From positions 472,001 through 536,000 of the forward strand of contig BSDZ01000010.1 in assembly GCA_030268105.1 (NCBI GenBank): 64,000 bases of DNA, written 5' to 3'. The notes beneath the pieces were generated by a model. The model did not search any database. It had not been told where the DNA came from and was given only the letters and a program-made list of their open reading frames with translations. Position numbers and translations under genes: made by a program. How positions within the stretch are numbered: the first letter of the stretch is position 1; each line of letters starts with the position of its first letter. Positions 1-11,890 of this stretch are shown piece after piece. The DNA is from Volvox africanus. Taxonomy: Eukaryota > Chlorophyta > Chlorophyceae > Chlamydomonadales > Volvocaceae.

Positions 1-148
1 AAGTACGCCATGGACTCAAATATTCGTGTATGAATGTGCGAATATTTTACAAATATGTACATATGTGATCTATATGTGATATATAATGAATAAGATTATT
101 AATTCGTGCGTCAGCAACGGCATCTATATATCTACATACATACATATG

Positions 149-216
149 GTTCGGCCCGGTGGTCAGGATCTCCGGTGCTTGTCCTTGCAGGTCAAGTTGC
201 CCAGAATGTAACATCC
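149..216 (+). repeat. SINE-like dispersed repeat, 3' part (copy a)
   Basis: This short segment contains GGTCAGGATCTCCGGTGCTT and a following stretch matching the 3' ends of longer copies at 35590-35826, 36600-36887 and, inverted, 63229-63515. All copies run into AT-rich tails. The transcription type is unknown; SINE-like is an inference from the short length, dispersed copies and simple-repeat tail. Confidence 0.55.
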
Positions 217-280
217 TAAGACATATATACGACCATTCCCTACTTCCTTATCCCCCTCTCTATATGAGTACGCAAAGCTC

Positions 281-342
281 GTCTCCGCAGCCCTAGCATG
301 GAGAGAGTCTCCGCAGTCCTAGCGTGGAGAGAGTCTCCGCAG
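281..342 (+). repeat. 26-bp tandem repeat, 2.4 copies
   Basis: The unit starts GTCTCCGCAG and ends GGAGAGA. Two full units (281-306, 307-332) and a partial third are seen, differing at two bases. An 85-codon frame crosses it but is low complexity and is not called as a gene. Confidence 0.8.
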
Positions 343-1858
343 AGAAGGAGAGATCTTCATACAAATAGGGTAAAACCCGTGTTTAGGTACGGTAGTTCAA
401 ACCCGATCATTACACATCCGTTCTTCTGCCTCATCTCTTCCCCTCCTCTCTCCCCTCCTCTCTCCCCTCCTCTCTTGCCCTCCTGCTCATCCTTTCTCTT
501 TCTTGAGCACTCAATGACCGTGAACTCCCCGGTCCTCACGCAAGTCCCCGAATGAAACATGCACGTATGTGGCAAGTTTCTCGGCAAGTCCAAAGTGTAC
601 GTCGGCATGATGAGTGAACGGCAGTGGCCATCGAGGCTCGTGATGGCAGCAGTGGTGTTACTGCCGCTACCACTAGCAGCCGCTATCTTGTGGTGAATTC
701 GGCGCCGGGATGTTGGCTTTGAAATGCAGTTAAGGAAACGTGCCAAGGGCCTGTCATCAGAGATCAGCCAGAAGTTATTAAGTGTGAGTTGTGCATACGT
801 TTGCGGGAGTACGAGCGAGGATTATAAAACAAAAGCCAACATTTATAGTATCACTGGCTAACTTACGATGAATAGGTCCAAGTATCATACAAAAACACAT
901 AGAGCTATTATTATATGTGTATATATGTACATACCGATTTGATCACTTAAAAGCACATACATTTCTATATACAGACACACACATACATATACACATGTGT
1001 GTGTATTTACATACGTGCGAAGAGCCAGCAGCAGCGGTGGAATTATAAATGAATTTAAGTACACGTTGTTCTGCTAGTTTGTCACGACACAGTGCCGTGA
1101 AAGGCCATACAAGTTTTGAAGGGACAAGGAGAAAAGAATAATGTATCAGGCAATAAGTGGTGTGTCAGTATCAAGCAGTAAGTGATGCGACATATTGTGC
1201 AAATAAATACAGTCACGCATCCTGCTCGCCTTACCTGGGGGTGGATGATGGCTTCGGCTCTGAGTCTTTTTATGGATTGCCGTACTTGTACCCTAATACT
1301 TCACACATTGCCTGTATGCATTAGCGCGTTATAACTAGTCCTTATGTGGCGTCATCTTCCTTGGGATTGGTAAGATGTTCATCAAGATTACATGAGAAGT
1401 AACTGTAAATACAGGTAGATAATGGGTAGATTAAAAAAGCACGCAACTGTCATGTAACGATCATGAACACACATACGATATGCATGCAGGGTGCTCTATA
1501 TCCACCTTACACTAATAATTCAAAGACACCCTAAGTCTTATTTCATTATGGAATTATATATATATATATACACACATACATATAGGGTTTATATACATGT
1601 ATATAGGGTTATATACATATATATATAATACATAATATGTCAATAAATGCAAAATCAAATAATTGCATTCACGAATGTATGTGTAAATATAAAGGCGGCG
1701 TGCGTTAATAAGCATTACGCAGAATTTGCCGATCTGATAACACGAACAGTTCTAGTTTTTACTTGGGCACAAAAGATAAAGTGAACGTCGTGAGGCATAG
1801 TGTTTCTGTGAGTGACGATGAGTAATAACACTGATCATCCTATGATAACCACATAGAC
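343..1858. other. gene-free stretch
   Basis: No coding frame with recognisable content was found. It holds a CT-rich stretch with repeated CTCTCCCCTC near 440-480 and AT/TG simple repeats near 900-1020 and 1555-1630. Confidence 0.6.
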
Positions 1859-2301
<443 letters not shown>

Positions 2302-3378
2302 TTTGAAGATCATCTAGAATATCGTGGATTTTCAAGGTAAGGAACTAAGTGCCAAATATATAGCATATGCATATACGTTGTATATGCTCACAGTTCCTAA
2401 TTACACATATATACCAAATACGTTATAATATGTTCAGAGATGGTGCACCATCTGTGATTGCTTGTAGTAACCTGCTGCTAGTTATTAGGTTGTCATCATT
2501 AGAAAGCAAGCAGGACCGTACTTCTTGATGAATGTTACATTTTCCGGGTAGATATATATCTGCGTGCTGCAGGTTTCTCATTTAAGTTTGTTAGGAAAAA
2601 ACTGAAACTCACCCAGCCATCATCATAATTACTTTACGAAGTTCGTACGTTGATAATGCTAGCTTCACTAATAAAACAACTTCAACGACTTCAACGTACA
2701 AATAATGCATATTGCCTACACTGTAACAGACATTACAAAATATTAAGTAAACCTCATTATTTTCATGGCTTCTTTCTTACATACTCAGGATCCTGTTTAC
2801 ATACGGTTCGGAGTCCCCCAAGCTTGGGCATAAGCACGGACCGATCAACGGGCTTTTGCAGATGGAAGTTGTTTCCCCCCCCCCCCCAAATGACTTATTA
2901 TCCGGATGGAAGGACGGACGGAGGTACGTTAGTAAAGCTCTTCCTCAGCAGATAGATAGACTAAAGCATGGTTAAAGGTCGTTCCAACGAATAATTTGCT
3001 TGCTGTACATGCATACCACCGTATATCACAATGGCGGTCTTCCATGATCTATCTATCTGGTTAAAGCAACCACGAAATCACAGCCACAAATGCATATAGC
3101 TGTATTGATGGCGTGCTAGACTTGCACGAAATAAAAAAGGATTACGAATGATGGATAGATAGAAAAAGAGGACCCCTAACATGGAGGACTAAAATGGAAC
3201 AAGCCCCGCCCCACAGCGGATGCAGAGAGATTGGTGGATGTATGTACATATCAGAAACCAACTCCTAAACCAGCCATAAGCAAGCCAAAACGAGAATCCA
3301 TGCTATTATGAAAACGAAGCATATACATATATACTCACGTATGCACACGCATGGATAGATAGATGACCAACCTGATTG
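2302..3378. other. gene-free stretch
   Basis: No recognisable gene. A C homopolymer lies at about 2875-2887 and scattered GATA/GATG motifs occur at 2950-3360. A 101-codon frame at 2650-2955 has no recognisable content. Confidence 0.5.
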
Positions 3379-3383
3379 GAAAT

Positions 3384-4207
3384 TGTTGTGCCTCTCGTTC
3401 GCGTTTGCTCATAAGTATCTGCACGTCTGGAGACTTTCGACACCGATGCGCGAGCACTTGCAAGTACAGCAAGGCAAGCGAGAGCAAACAGAGACAGCGG
3501 AAGACTTCAAGACGAAGAGAGATACAACTTACAGTCTTACAGATCGGAACGATGCAATGGACGAAATCGCCGTCAGCGCCGGAAGCAAGCAATCATCACG
3601 CGGCGGTGATTAGCGAAATTCAGGCTTAGCTCGGGCTAAGTAGAATAGCGTATAGCAATAGTAATATAGAACACACGAGTGTTCTCCGGTATCGAATGTC
3701 TTGTCTTGCTTAGCCGTCCTCACATCTGTTATACTTGCAGCATCGCAATGCCGTACGATTCACATCAGGAGGCCGATCCTAGATGTGACAACCCTACTGC
3801 GTCTAGGCGATGTCTACGCATAACAACGTATAAGCCTTTCCGGCATTCGCATGATGCAAGGGTCCAGATAACGATATCCAGTTGCAGGGCATGTATCGCA
3901 ACGAGTGCAGCGCTCTCAACGTGTGCTATAATGAAGTAATATGATATCAGATAATATTACTTATCGTTTCGTAGCATGAGCATAATGCGCACTTCAATGC
4001 TTCGGGCTTTCATGCATGCTAGGCGGATTTGCCATGGTGCGATGTCGCGATGGATAATGACAACATGCCAAATGCATATATAAATGTACACGAATACATT
4101 TATATCATGCAGATTCATTCATATGCAATGTGTTCATCACAATAGCACTTCGCCTTGTAGGATCACATCTACCTACGCATCGGCGGAAAACTAACCGTAG
4201 CACAACA
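3384..4207 (-). repeat. 3' LTR of element 1
   Basis: 824 bp, TGTTGT...ACAACA in inverted form. It contains UGUAA-type motifs on the minus strand near the segment corresponding to the R/U5 boundary, and a near-perfect palindrome around GAACACACGAGTGTTC. Same length as the 5' LTR. Confidence 0.95.
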
Positions 4208-4222
4208 ATTATCCCCCCTCCC
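4208..4222 (-). other. polypurine tract of element 1
   Basis: On the minus strand GGGAGGGGGGATAAT lies directly against the 3' LTR, the standard position of the plus-strand primer in LTR elements. The same tract abuts the 3' LTR of the right-inner copy at 55624-55638. Confidence 0.85.
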
Positions 4223-4266
4223 GTATGCAGCATCCTCGCTGCATCATACAGCATCGACTGCAGGGG

Positions 4267-7200
4267 TCATTGGGCTTGCGTGGCACGTTTGCGGGCTTCT
4301 TCGAGCAGAGGCTTCATGTCCTGCGAGAAGTTGCGTGCCAGTTCCCATGAGTTGTGCTCGTCGGTATACCCTGTCCACTTAACCAAGTACTCGTGTACTG
4401 TCCATTTACGTTGGTGTCGGCCCACACGACGCGCGCGATAATGTAACACCCGCTCCACATCGTAAAACTTCTGTTTACCAGCGATCCAGGTCTCGGGAAC
4501 TGGTTCGATCGCTGCGGGGGCGTTAGCAGGCTCAGGGACGGGTTCCGTACCACGATACGGACGAACAAGTGATACGTGAAACGTGGGGTGAATGGTCATA
4601 TCAGCGGGCAATGCAAGCTCCACAGCCACATTCCCAACCATGCGCATGACAGGATACGGACCAATCCAGCGGGGTAAGAGTTTTCAGGATCCGTCGGCCA
4701 AGGAACGCAAGTTCTTGGTGCTTAGCAACACAAGTTGCCCCTCCGAAAACGTCACATCCTGCTTGGATTTGTTGTAGTATTCCGTCGTTCGTTGCTGCGC
4801 CGTGTCCAAACACGACTTCGCGTCTGTGATTCGGGACATAAAAGACTTGGCAAAAAGTCTAGCAGCAGGCACGTTCACTTCCAACTCACGCCACACGGGT
4901 AGCGCGGGATGAAATCCGTAGTTGAGAAAGAACGGACTTTTGCCTGTTGAGCGGTTCACAGCGTTATTAAGCGTGAATTCTGCCGCAGTCAAATACGTAT
5001 CCCAAACAAGTGGTGTGCGACCAGCATAATTGCGCAACATATCACCCAACGTGCGATTTGTGCGTTCGGTTTGACCATCAGTCTGCGGGTGATACGCCGT
5101 GCTCAGGTTGACGCGCATGCCAACTAGCTTGCAGAGCGCTTCCCAAAACTTAGACGTGAACTGCCCACTGCGGTCCGAGATCACATTTTTGGGAACCCCG
5201 TGTAACCGAACCACATTGTCGAAAAACAAACGTGCGGTTTGTTCAGCCGTGCAGGATGATGTGCATGGTGCTAGGTGGACCATCTTAGTCAGGCGATCGA
5301 CCATTACGAACACCGCATCATATCCCCCCTCAGTTTTGGGCAGCGCGACTACGAAGTCCATGGAAACACTTTCCCAAGGCGCATCCGGGACAGGCAACGG
5401 TTGCAACAACCCATGGCCCTTACCGGACAAAGCCTTATTGCGCTGGCACAGACTGCATGTCTGGACGAAGTTCGCCGCATCGTTAGCCAAACGAGGCCAC
5501 CAAAAGGAACGTTGCACCAAGTCGATCAATTGCTTGCTACCAGGGTGTCCTGCTAACGGGTCCTCGTAAAACCGCGCAAGGATATCGTAGCGTAGCGCGT
5601 CGTCGTTCGGAACGACGATTTGCATAGCTGCACCCTCCGTCCGTAGCCAAAGGCCATTCTGCTTGCGAAGGTTTTCTACATTAGCCGGGTCCGCGAACCA
5701 GGCGTCTGCATTGTAGGCAACCTTCAACCGCTCCGCGAGGTCCATCGTGATCGGTACCTCCTCACTACGCGGCCGCATGACGGGCGCTGCTAAAATTGCA
5801 GCGTGTAGCGACGGATGTCGACTGAGAGCATCGGCAATATTCAATTTACCGGAAATATACTCCCAGGTGCAGTCGAACCTAGCTAGGTATTCCATCCACC
5901 TAGCCTGACGGCGGTTCAACGTCGGAACGCTTTGCAAAAACGTTAGGGGCTTATGGTCAGTCTTTAAAGTGAACGGGCGTCCCTCGAGGTAACAGCGCCA
6001 TTCCTTTAAAGCATGCAGCACGGCCAGAAGCTCCTGTTCCCCGGTGGTGTAGCGAATCTCCGCACCAGAAAACTTCTTACTCGTGAAGGCGATCGGTCGC
6101 CCTTCCTGTAACAATACAGCGCCGCTTCCAAATACTGAGGCATCAGACACTACCTCAACACGAAATGGCAACGAGTAATCAGGGAATGCAAGGGTGACAT
6201 TTTCGGCAACGATTCGTTTGAGCTCTTCGAATGCCCGCTGGCATTGCGACGTCCACGACTCGAGCGAAATGAAAACGGCGACCTTCCGCGGGTCCATCTT
6301 CACACCGGTGGCCGACACAATGTGGCCCAAATATTCCACCTGAGGCTGCGCCCAAAAGCATTTGGCGCGTTTAGCAAACAATTGCTCCCGCCTCATAACG
6401 TCGAGCACGAGCCGAAGATGCTCCAAGTGCTCCTCGCGCGTCTTAGAATATACCAAGATGTCATCCAGGTAGCAAACAACGAACCTGTCGATAAACGGCC
6501 TAAACATTCGGTCCATAACCGCCTGAAACGTCGCAGGGGCATTAGTCAAACCAAACGATAGGACTGTATACTCAAAGTGACCGAAGGGCGTCCGAAAAGC
6601 GGTTTTCGGGATATCAGAGGCAGCGATGCGAATCTGATTGTAGCCCTGTTGTAAGTCAATTGAGGAAAAATAAGCCGAGCCCTTCAGCTTATCCAACAGG
6701 TCGTCAACGCGTGGCAAAGGGTAGCGATTTTTCACCGTACTCGCATTCAACCCCCGGTAATCGATGCACATGCGCAAGGTCCCATCCTTCTTACCGACAA
6801 ACAAAATCGGTGCAGAATACGGGGATGTGCTGGGGCGTATCATACCCTTCATGAGCAAATCCGTCACCTGGCGCTTCACCTCGTCCAGCTCCAATGGACT
6901 CATCCTGTACATTGGCCGCGGGCCATAGGCTGCACTCCAGGCATGAGAGGGATTGTGTGATCAACAGGACGCATAGGTGGTAGGCCAGGGATATCTTTAA
7001 AGACGTCCTCATACTGCGACAGTAGGGCCTCAACCTTAGGATCCACAGAAATCTGCGCGGTGGTGACACAACAGCTCACCCACGGCCTTAAAAGCAGTCC
7101 GTGGGCACCCTTCCGTAACAAACGGACGGCCTCCTTACGCCCGACTAGCTCTGGTTCGATTCGCGCGGCCATTGCGGTCACAGCGAAATTAACCATAGGC

Positions 7201-8195
7201 ACCGCCTCAGTTTCGCCCTCCTTTGGTGTGACATGTTCGAACGACAGGAAAGGTACCTTAATCGACAGAGTACCCTTGCACATTTGCAGGGTTGCGGTCT
7301 CCATGTCGATGCGTGCGCGGTACTGCCGTAATGTCGACGACCCCATTATGTACGGTGCAGTCTCTGCTAAGCCCTGCAGCACGTACGGCCGGGTCACAAC
7401 ACGCAAAGGGCCTATCGATAGGCTAAGGGTAATCCTGCCCACGATGGGATGCTTACCCCCGTCAGCAAGGGTAACCTGTGGACAATCAGACGACTCTGAG
7501 GACAACCCCAGCGCATTCACCTCTGCGACAGAGATGAAGTCGTCGCTGGCACCGGTGTCAACAAGTGCCTTCAGAGTACGGCCATTCAAACCGATCTGAA
7601 CCACAGGGACACGGTTATCTACGAGCGACTGCCCAGCAGACAACGTCAGTGCACTTGGGGCGGGTCCGTAACCTACGGCACCCCCGTCAGGAGCTTCGTA
7701 CCAAACATCAACCGAGTAGGATGTGCTTGGCCACGGAGCCAGCGTACCCTCCCGATCCACACCATTAAACAAAACGGTGCCCGGCTCGAACCGGTGGACA
7801 AGCCGCATACCCCTTAACGATGCCTCTGCCTTGCGCCGACAGAAAGCGGGGAGTAATACACATGCGGCGGTGCCTGGATATTGATGCCTACACCTCCTGT
7901 ATATGGCCAACTGTTCCGACATCTCACGCAGAGACGAGGGGATGAACAAAACCACGTGGTTAGACAGATCGATAGACGACAGGGGACGGCGAGGTGTAAA
8001 CAAATTACACAACGGGTCGAAGCAGAGAAGTCCCGTGCGTCCGTCAAGCGTGATGCGTCGCGCAATGACTCGCTCGATGTGTCCAAGTACACAAGGCAAC
8101 AATGCCTTAACGGCTGGCCGTAAGGATGACCACCGACCACGCGTTAGTTCAGAAATCCCAGGTGGTGCCCCCTCCGCAGGAACCCGGGCAAGCCC
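4267..8195 (-). pseudogene. pol of element 1 (PR-RT-RH-IN-chromodomain), broken
   Basis: The frame follows gag after one in-frame UAG. Visible domains are an aspartic protease (VDTGASDDF, near 7560-7590), reverse transcriptase with YLDD (near 6470), RNase H (VSDAS...TDHKPL), integrase with an HHCC finger and DFV/DRSGQF/TERTNRT catalytic segments, a GPY module and a C-terminal chromodomain (VERVLHYRARR...YLVKWTGY) ending at 4267. Damage: two extra bases near 6914 shift the frame between protease and RT; 45 residues are missing after KMDPRKVAV (RT thumb/connection); and AGA became TGA at about 4684 before the GPY module. The first catalytic domains look intact, so these are recent inactivating changes. 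DRSGQF replaces the DRGGQF of sister copies. Confidence 0.93.
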
Positions 8196-9431
8196 CTATT
8201 TCGGCTGAGGTACAAACGGCGGCATTAGCGGGCAATCCTTCGTGGAATGGCTCTCTGCACACCGTAGACAAACGTTGGCCAATTTCCGACGCTCGAATTC
8301 GGAACGATTGCAATTCCATTTTGGCATATACGTGTCGTCCGTGCGAGTCCGCTTCACATTGGGGTCGGAACGCTGTGCGGCTGCCGTCGACAGCGCACCA
8401 CCACGCTTCCTGTTTTTAGCCGGGTCCGAGCTCGGACCTGCTCCTCCTGACCCACGGACACCCGAGCTAGCGCCCCCGCGCGCCTGGCGTTGCCGGTTGC
8501 TGCGTCGCGTCGCGGCAGTAGGCGTGGGGCGGGTCGCTCCGAGTTCCTGGTCGAGAGCTACAGCTTCCCCAAGCGGATCCTGCACTTGCACGGCATTTGC
8601 ACGAGGGACAGACTTGACTTCTTCCTCACCGGCAAGGAGTCGTATCTCCGTGCCCTTAGCAAAAGCGACCAAAGCATCATACGACTTGATCTGCGCTCCA
8701 ACCAAGTCAGTAGCGCACCATTTAGCCAAAAGTTTCGTCAGGCCTCGCCTAAACCAAAAGACACGCTCGGATTCAGTGAGGTCAGCAATGGGAGTCACAA
8801 GTGCTTCGAAGCGTGACTGGTACGCAGGTACATTTTCATCCCGACGCATGTGGTAGCTACCGGCTGCCAAAACCTTACGAGCTTCCACATCGCGTGCTTG
8901 AACCTCAGTAGCGAATCGTGTGAGCAAAGCGGCGACCAACTCGTCAAAAGTATAGTTGTCCCGGGCGTTGGTCCAATTGCGATACCAGTCCTTCGCTGAG
9001 CCCTCGAGGGTGTTACCAACGAAGAGACACCTGATACCGTCATTATCGCCACCATGAACAGCCTGGAGATACTTTTTAGCGTCACGCACGTACGCACGAG
9101 TTGCATTGGCTATGCTATGCCCTGGTGTCTTGTCGGTCAGCGAAATATTGAGCCTAGGAACGGGAATCGACAATCTCATCACCTCAGGGATGTCATCATG
9201 CCCTCGAGCTTGAGGTAATGGCAGAACCCTTGGTCCAGGAGTGTTGTCCATATTCGTGTTCACTGCTGAATGCGGCACAATTAAGTGAGCAGGGGTCTGA
9301 AGGACAAGGGGCTCTTGAGTGGCTCGCGTGCCAACAGTCTCAAGACCTCTATCCGGTGCTCTAGCAGCCACAACAAAATCGGGTTGGCTAGCTAGGCTAG
9401 TGTGTGGCGTATCGTCGTGTTCCGCGGACAT
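8196..9431 (-). CDS. Gag of element 1
   Basis: 411 residues starting MSAEHDDTPH. The central part (about 115-230, with CLFVGNTLEGSAKDWY) matches the retrotransposon gag capsid fold by pattern. A Gly/Ser/Arg-rich stretch follows at about 305-345, then a C-terminal knuckle CLRCAESHSTKDC at 388-400, which has CX2CX3HX4C spacing rather than the usual CX2CX4HX4C. It forms the virus-like particle and binds the element RNA. It ends PQPK-UAG and pol continues in the same frame, so pol is probably made by readthrough. The start overlaps the end of ORF0 by 35 nt. Confidence 0.92.
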   Translation of the reverse strand: MSAEHDDTPHTSLASQPDFVVAARAPDRGLETVGTRATQEPLVLQTPAHLIVPHSAVNTNMDNTPGPRVLPLPQARGHDDIPEVMRLSIPVPRLNISLTDKTPGHSIANATRAYVRDAKKYLQAVHGGDNDGIRCLFVGNTLEGSAKDWYRNWTNARDNYTFDELVAALLTRFATEVQARDVEARKVLAAGSYHMRRDENVPAYQSRFEALVTPIADLTESERVFWFRRGLTKLLAKWCATDLVGAQIKSYDALVAFAKGTEIRLLAGEEEVKSVPRANAVQVQDPLGEAVALDQELGATRPTPTAATRRSNRQRQARGGASSGVRGSGGAGPSSDPAKNRKRGGALSTAAAQRSDPNVKRTRTDDTYMPKWNCNRSEFERRKLANVCLRCAESHSTKDCPLMPPFVPQPK

Positions 9432-9830
9432 GGAGCACGAAGCGATACCCTAGGTTTGCATAATAGAAGCCGACTTCTATCGCAAAGGCAAGAGTACAAA
9501 GCGATTCGGTGAGCCTACCGACAGTACTCTTGAGAAGATTCAGTAAACTCAGTAAGTACTTGCCCAGCTGAGTCCTGATCTCCGTAGTTTCGGCAATGAG
9601 AGTCGCCAACTGGTCCGGACGAAAGCCGGTCTCAGTCGCCGCGGCAAGCAATGCCGGTGCACTGAGATTACCTGCGACTCAGAGCGTACACTTACACAAC
9701 AAGTGCAGCAATCTAAGTAAAAGCAATTAAACAATTACAAACCGGAAGTGGTGGCGTCCAAAACGGCGCGGCCTAGGTCTTCGGCAAAAGTATCTAGCGG
9801 TCCTCGTGGTTCGTCGCTGGAACTCGCCAT
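9397..9830 (-). CDS. ORF0, spliced pre-gag protein of element 1
   Basis: Exon 1 runs 9830-9739 (ATG, MASSSDEPRG...), then a 77-nt putative intron 9738-9662 (GTAATTG...CTCAG), then exon 2 9661-9397. Joined length is 357 nt, 118 codons plus stop. Without splicing exon 1 stops at once (TTG TAA). Exon 2 contains ETGFRPDQLATLIA and LLKSTVGRLTESLCTLAF, helical in appearance. No known family is recognised. The same two-exon frame is kept in all five main copies, and both halves are recognisable at protein level in a diverged relative near 23330-23690, which argues for real coding function. Splicing is inferred from sequence only. Confidence 0.6.
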
Positions 9831-9882
9831 AGAAAGAACCTACTTCCGATTAGACAAAGAGAGACAGTTAGGCAACGAACCT

Positions 9883-9894
9883 GTCTCGATACCA
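9883..9894 (-). other. primer binding site of element 1
   Basis: TGGTATCGAGAC begins three bases after the 5' LTR. The first seven bases match the usual initiator-Met tRNA site (TGGTATC), then it departs, so the primer tRNA is not assigned. Confidence 0.7.
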
Positions 9895-9897
9895 ATT

Positions 9898-10721
9898 TGT
9901 TGTGCCTCTCATTCGCGTTTGCTCATAAGTATCTGCACGTCTGGAGACTTTCGACACCGATGCGCGAGCATTTGCAAGTACAGCAAGGCAAGCGAGAGCA
10001 AACAGAGACAGCGGAAGACTTCAAGACGAAGAGAGATACAACTTACAGTCTTACAGATCGGAACGATGCAATGGACGAAATCGCCGTCAGCGCCGGAAGC
10101 AAGCAATCATCACGCGGCGGTGATTAACGAAATTCAGGCTTAGCTCGGGCTAAGTAGAATAGCGTATAGCAATAGTAATATAGAACACACGAGTGTTCTC
10201 CGGTATCGAATGTCTTGTCTTGCTTAGCCGTCCTCGCATCTGTTATACTCGCAGCATCACAATGCCGTACGATTCACATCAGGAGGCCGATCCTAGATGT
10301 GACAACCCTACTGCGTCTAGGCGATGTCTACGCATAACAACGTATAAGCCTTTCCGGCATTCGCATGATGCAAGGGTCCGGATAACGATATCCAGTTGCA
10401 GGGCATGTATCGCGACGAGTGCGGCGCTCTCAACGTGTGCTATAATGAAGTAATATGATATCAGATAATATTATTTATCGTTTCGTAGCATGAGCATAAT
10501 GCGCACTTCAATGCTTCGGGCTTTCATGCATGCTAGGCGGATTTGCCATGATGCGATGTCGCGATGGATAATGACAACATGCCAAATGCATATATAAATG
10601 TACACGAATACATTTATATCATGCAGATTCATTCATATGCAATGTGTTCATCACAATAGCACTTCGCCTTGTAGGATCACATCTACCTACGCATCGGCGG
10701 AAAACTAACCGTAGCTCAACA
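9898..10721 (-). repeat. 5' LTR of element 1
   Basis: 824 bp, same ends as the 3' LTR except that the outermost base group reads TGTTGAGC rather than TGTTGTGC in element orientation. Flanked outside by GAAAT. Confidence 0.95.
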
Positions 10722-10914
10722 GAAATACAAGCAGGAAACAGCCGCTGCTGGTCTTAAAGCCAACAGTTAGCTAGCTAGCTACGTACACGCATCTACGCCC
10801 CCATCTATCTATCTATCTGTTATTTGTTGCCAATTCAAGCCCAGCCCTCCGTCCGATCATCCATGCATGTATATCATTATGAGGCATATGGCATGCAGGG
10901 TGAGGCAGGCACGC

Positions 10915-11890
10915 TTAATAACTATCCACAAGCCTCATCAGTCCTGCAGCGGCGCCTGTGGACTGCGTCGATACAACTGCTCCCTGTGCGGTGCGTGATG
11001 TGCTGTGTCTGCTCTGCTCTGCTTGCCTCGCCACTTCACCCATCTGTGACTTTATTTGGTGATTGATTTGGTGATTCACGGTATTCGGCGTCCTCTTGGG
11101 CCGTCCTCTTGGGTGATAGCGTTGGCGATGGCGACTTGCGTTTATGTCTGGGTGGCTTGGATGAGCGTCGTCCTCGCGTTGTGGTAGGTGAGGATTGGCT
11201 TGTTGTTGAGGGGTTGGGGGGGAAGGTCTCAGAGGAGACGGAGGCGGTACAGGTGATGTTGGAGGAGATACAGCAGACATTGGAGGTGACGAAGGCGTTG
11301 GAGTGGTGATGAGGGGAGATGGGCCGCCTGCATCGGAAGATACTATCGGTTCGGGAGTGGGGAGATTTGGAGCTTGAGGGTCACAAGGAATACACGGCCC
11401 TTGACAATTAGCCAAGGAGGGAGCTAGAGGTGGACATGGAATTTTCGTTGGCGAAACGCTCATCGAGTCAGACGGCGTTGAAAGTGGGGGCGGAGTCGAC
11501 AAGGCGGATTTTCGAGTTGGTGGTGGCGGGCTCGGTCCAGGCATACGGGGAGGGTTATGTGGCGGCCGAGGAGGCGGAGGCGGTGCAGGTGATGGTGGAG
11601 GAGATGAAGGCAAAGCTGGAAGCTTAGGCTTAAGTGAATTCTTAGGTTGCTGTGGAGGTTTGGGGGGGGGAAGGAGATCGAGGAGGAGATGGTGGTCTAG
11701 GCGGCGATGGGGGTGGGAAAGGAGGCGGTGATTTAGGTGGTTTAAGTCCGACGAGGAACGATGGATATCCACGTGGGGCTTCTCCTACGTTTTCTGCGGG
11801 TAGCGGTGGGGTGATAGTTGTCGTACCAGCAACAGACGAGCTAAGTGCGTGGGTGCACACTACTGCAGCATATATGTGAAATATATGCAT
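10915..11890 (-). pseudogene. proline-rich secreted (HRGP-like) protein, frameshifted
   Basis: The upstream frame starts at 11890 (MHIFHIYAAVV...), has a hydrophobic N-terminus resembling a signal peptide, then PPKSPPPFPPPSPPRPPSPP, and stops at 11642. A second frame continues the proline-rich theme from about 11665 down to 10915 with SPPPSPAPPPPPRPP and a basic tail with GRPKRTPN. The switch falls at a G/C homopolymer (11668-11676), so this is one gene with a frameshift or a sequencing error in the run. A TATGCTGCAG acceptor-like site at the start means 11890 might instead lie in an intron. The likely role is an extracellular-matrix or cell-wall glycoprotein of green algae. No globular domain was recognised. 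Confidence 0.5.

Larger units (their letters stand above)
3384..10721 (-). mobile_element. complete Ty3/gypsy chromovirus, element 1
   Basis: A full-length 7,338-bp element bounded by two 824-bp LTRs with TG...CA ends and flanked on both sides by the 5-bp target duplication GAAAT (3379-3383 and 10722-10726). Reading on the minus strand the order is 5' LTR, primer binding site, ORF0, gag, UAG, pol with a C-terminal chromodomain, polypurine tract, 3' LTR. The chromodomain and PR-RT-RH-IN order place it in the chromovirus branch of Ty3/gypsy. gag and ORF0 are open, but pol carries a 2-bp insertion, a 135-bp in-frame deletion and a nonsense codon, so the copy cannot be autonomous. About a dozen LTR-LTR differences counted by eye suggest it is not brand-new. 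Confidence 0.97.

Noticed and set aside
298..746. Overlapping 85- and 129-codon frames
   Set aside because: Cross a tandem repeat and CT-rich sequence; no domain, no splice context, opposite strands overlap.
9883..9894. Initiator-Met tRNA primer assignment
   Set aside because: Only the first seven bases match the usual site; the rest departs, so the tRNA is left unassigned.
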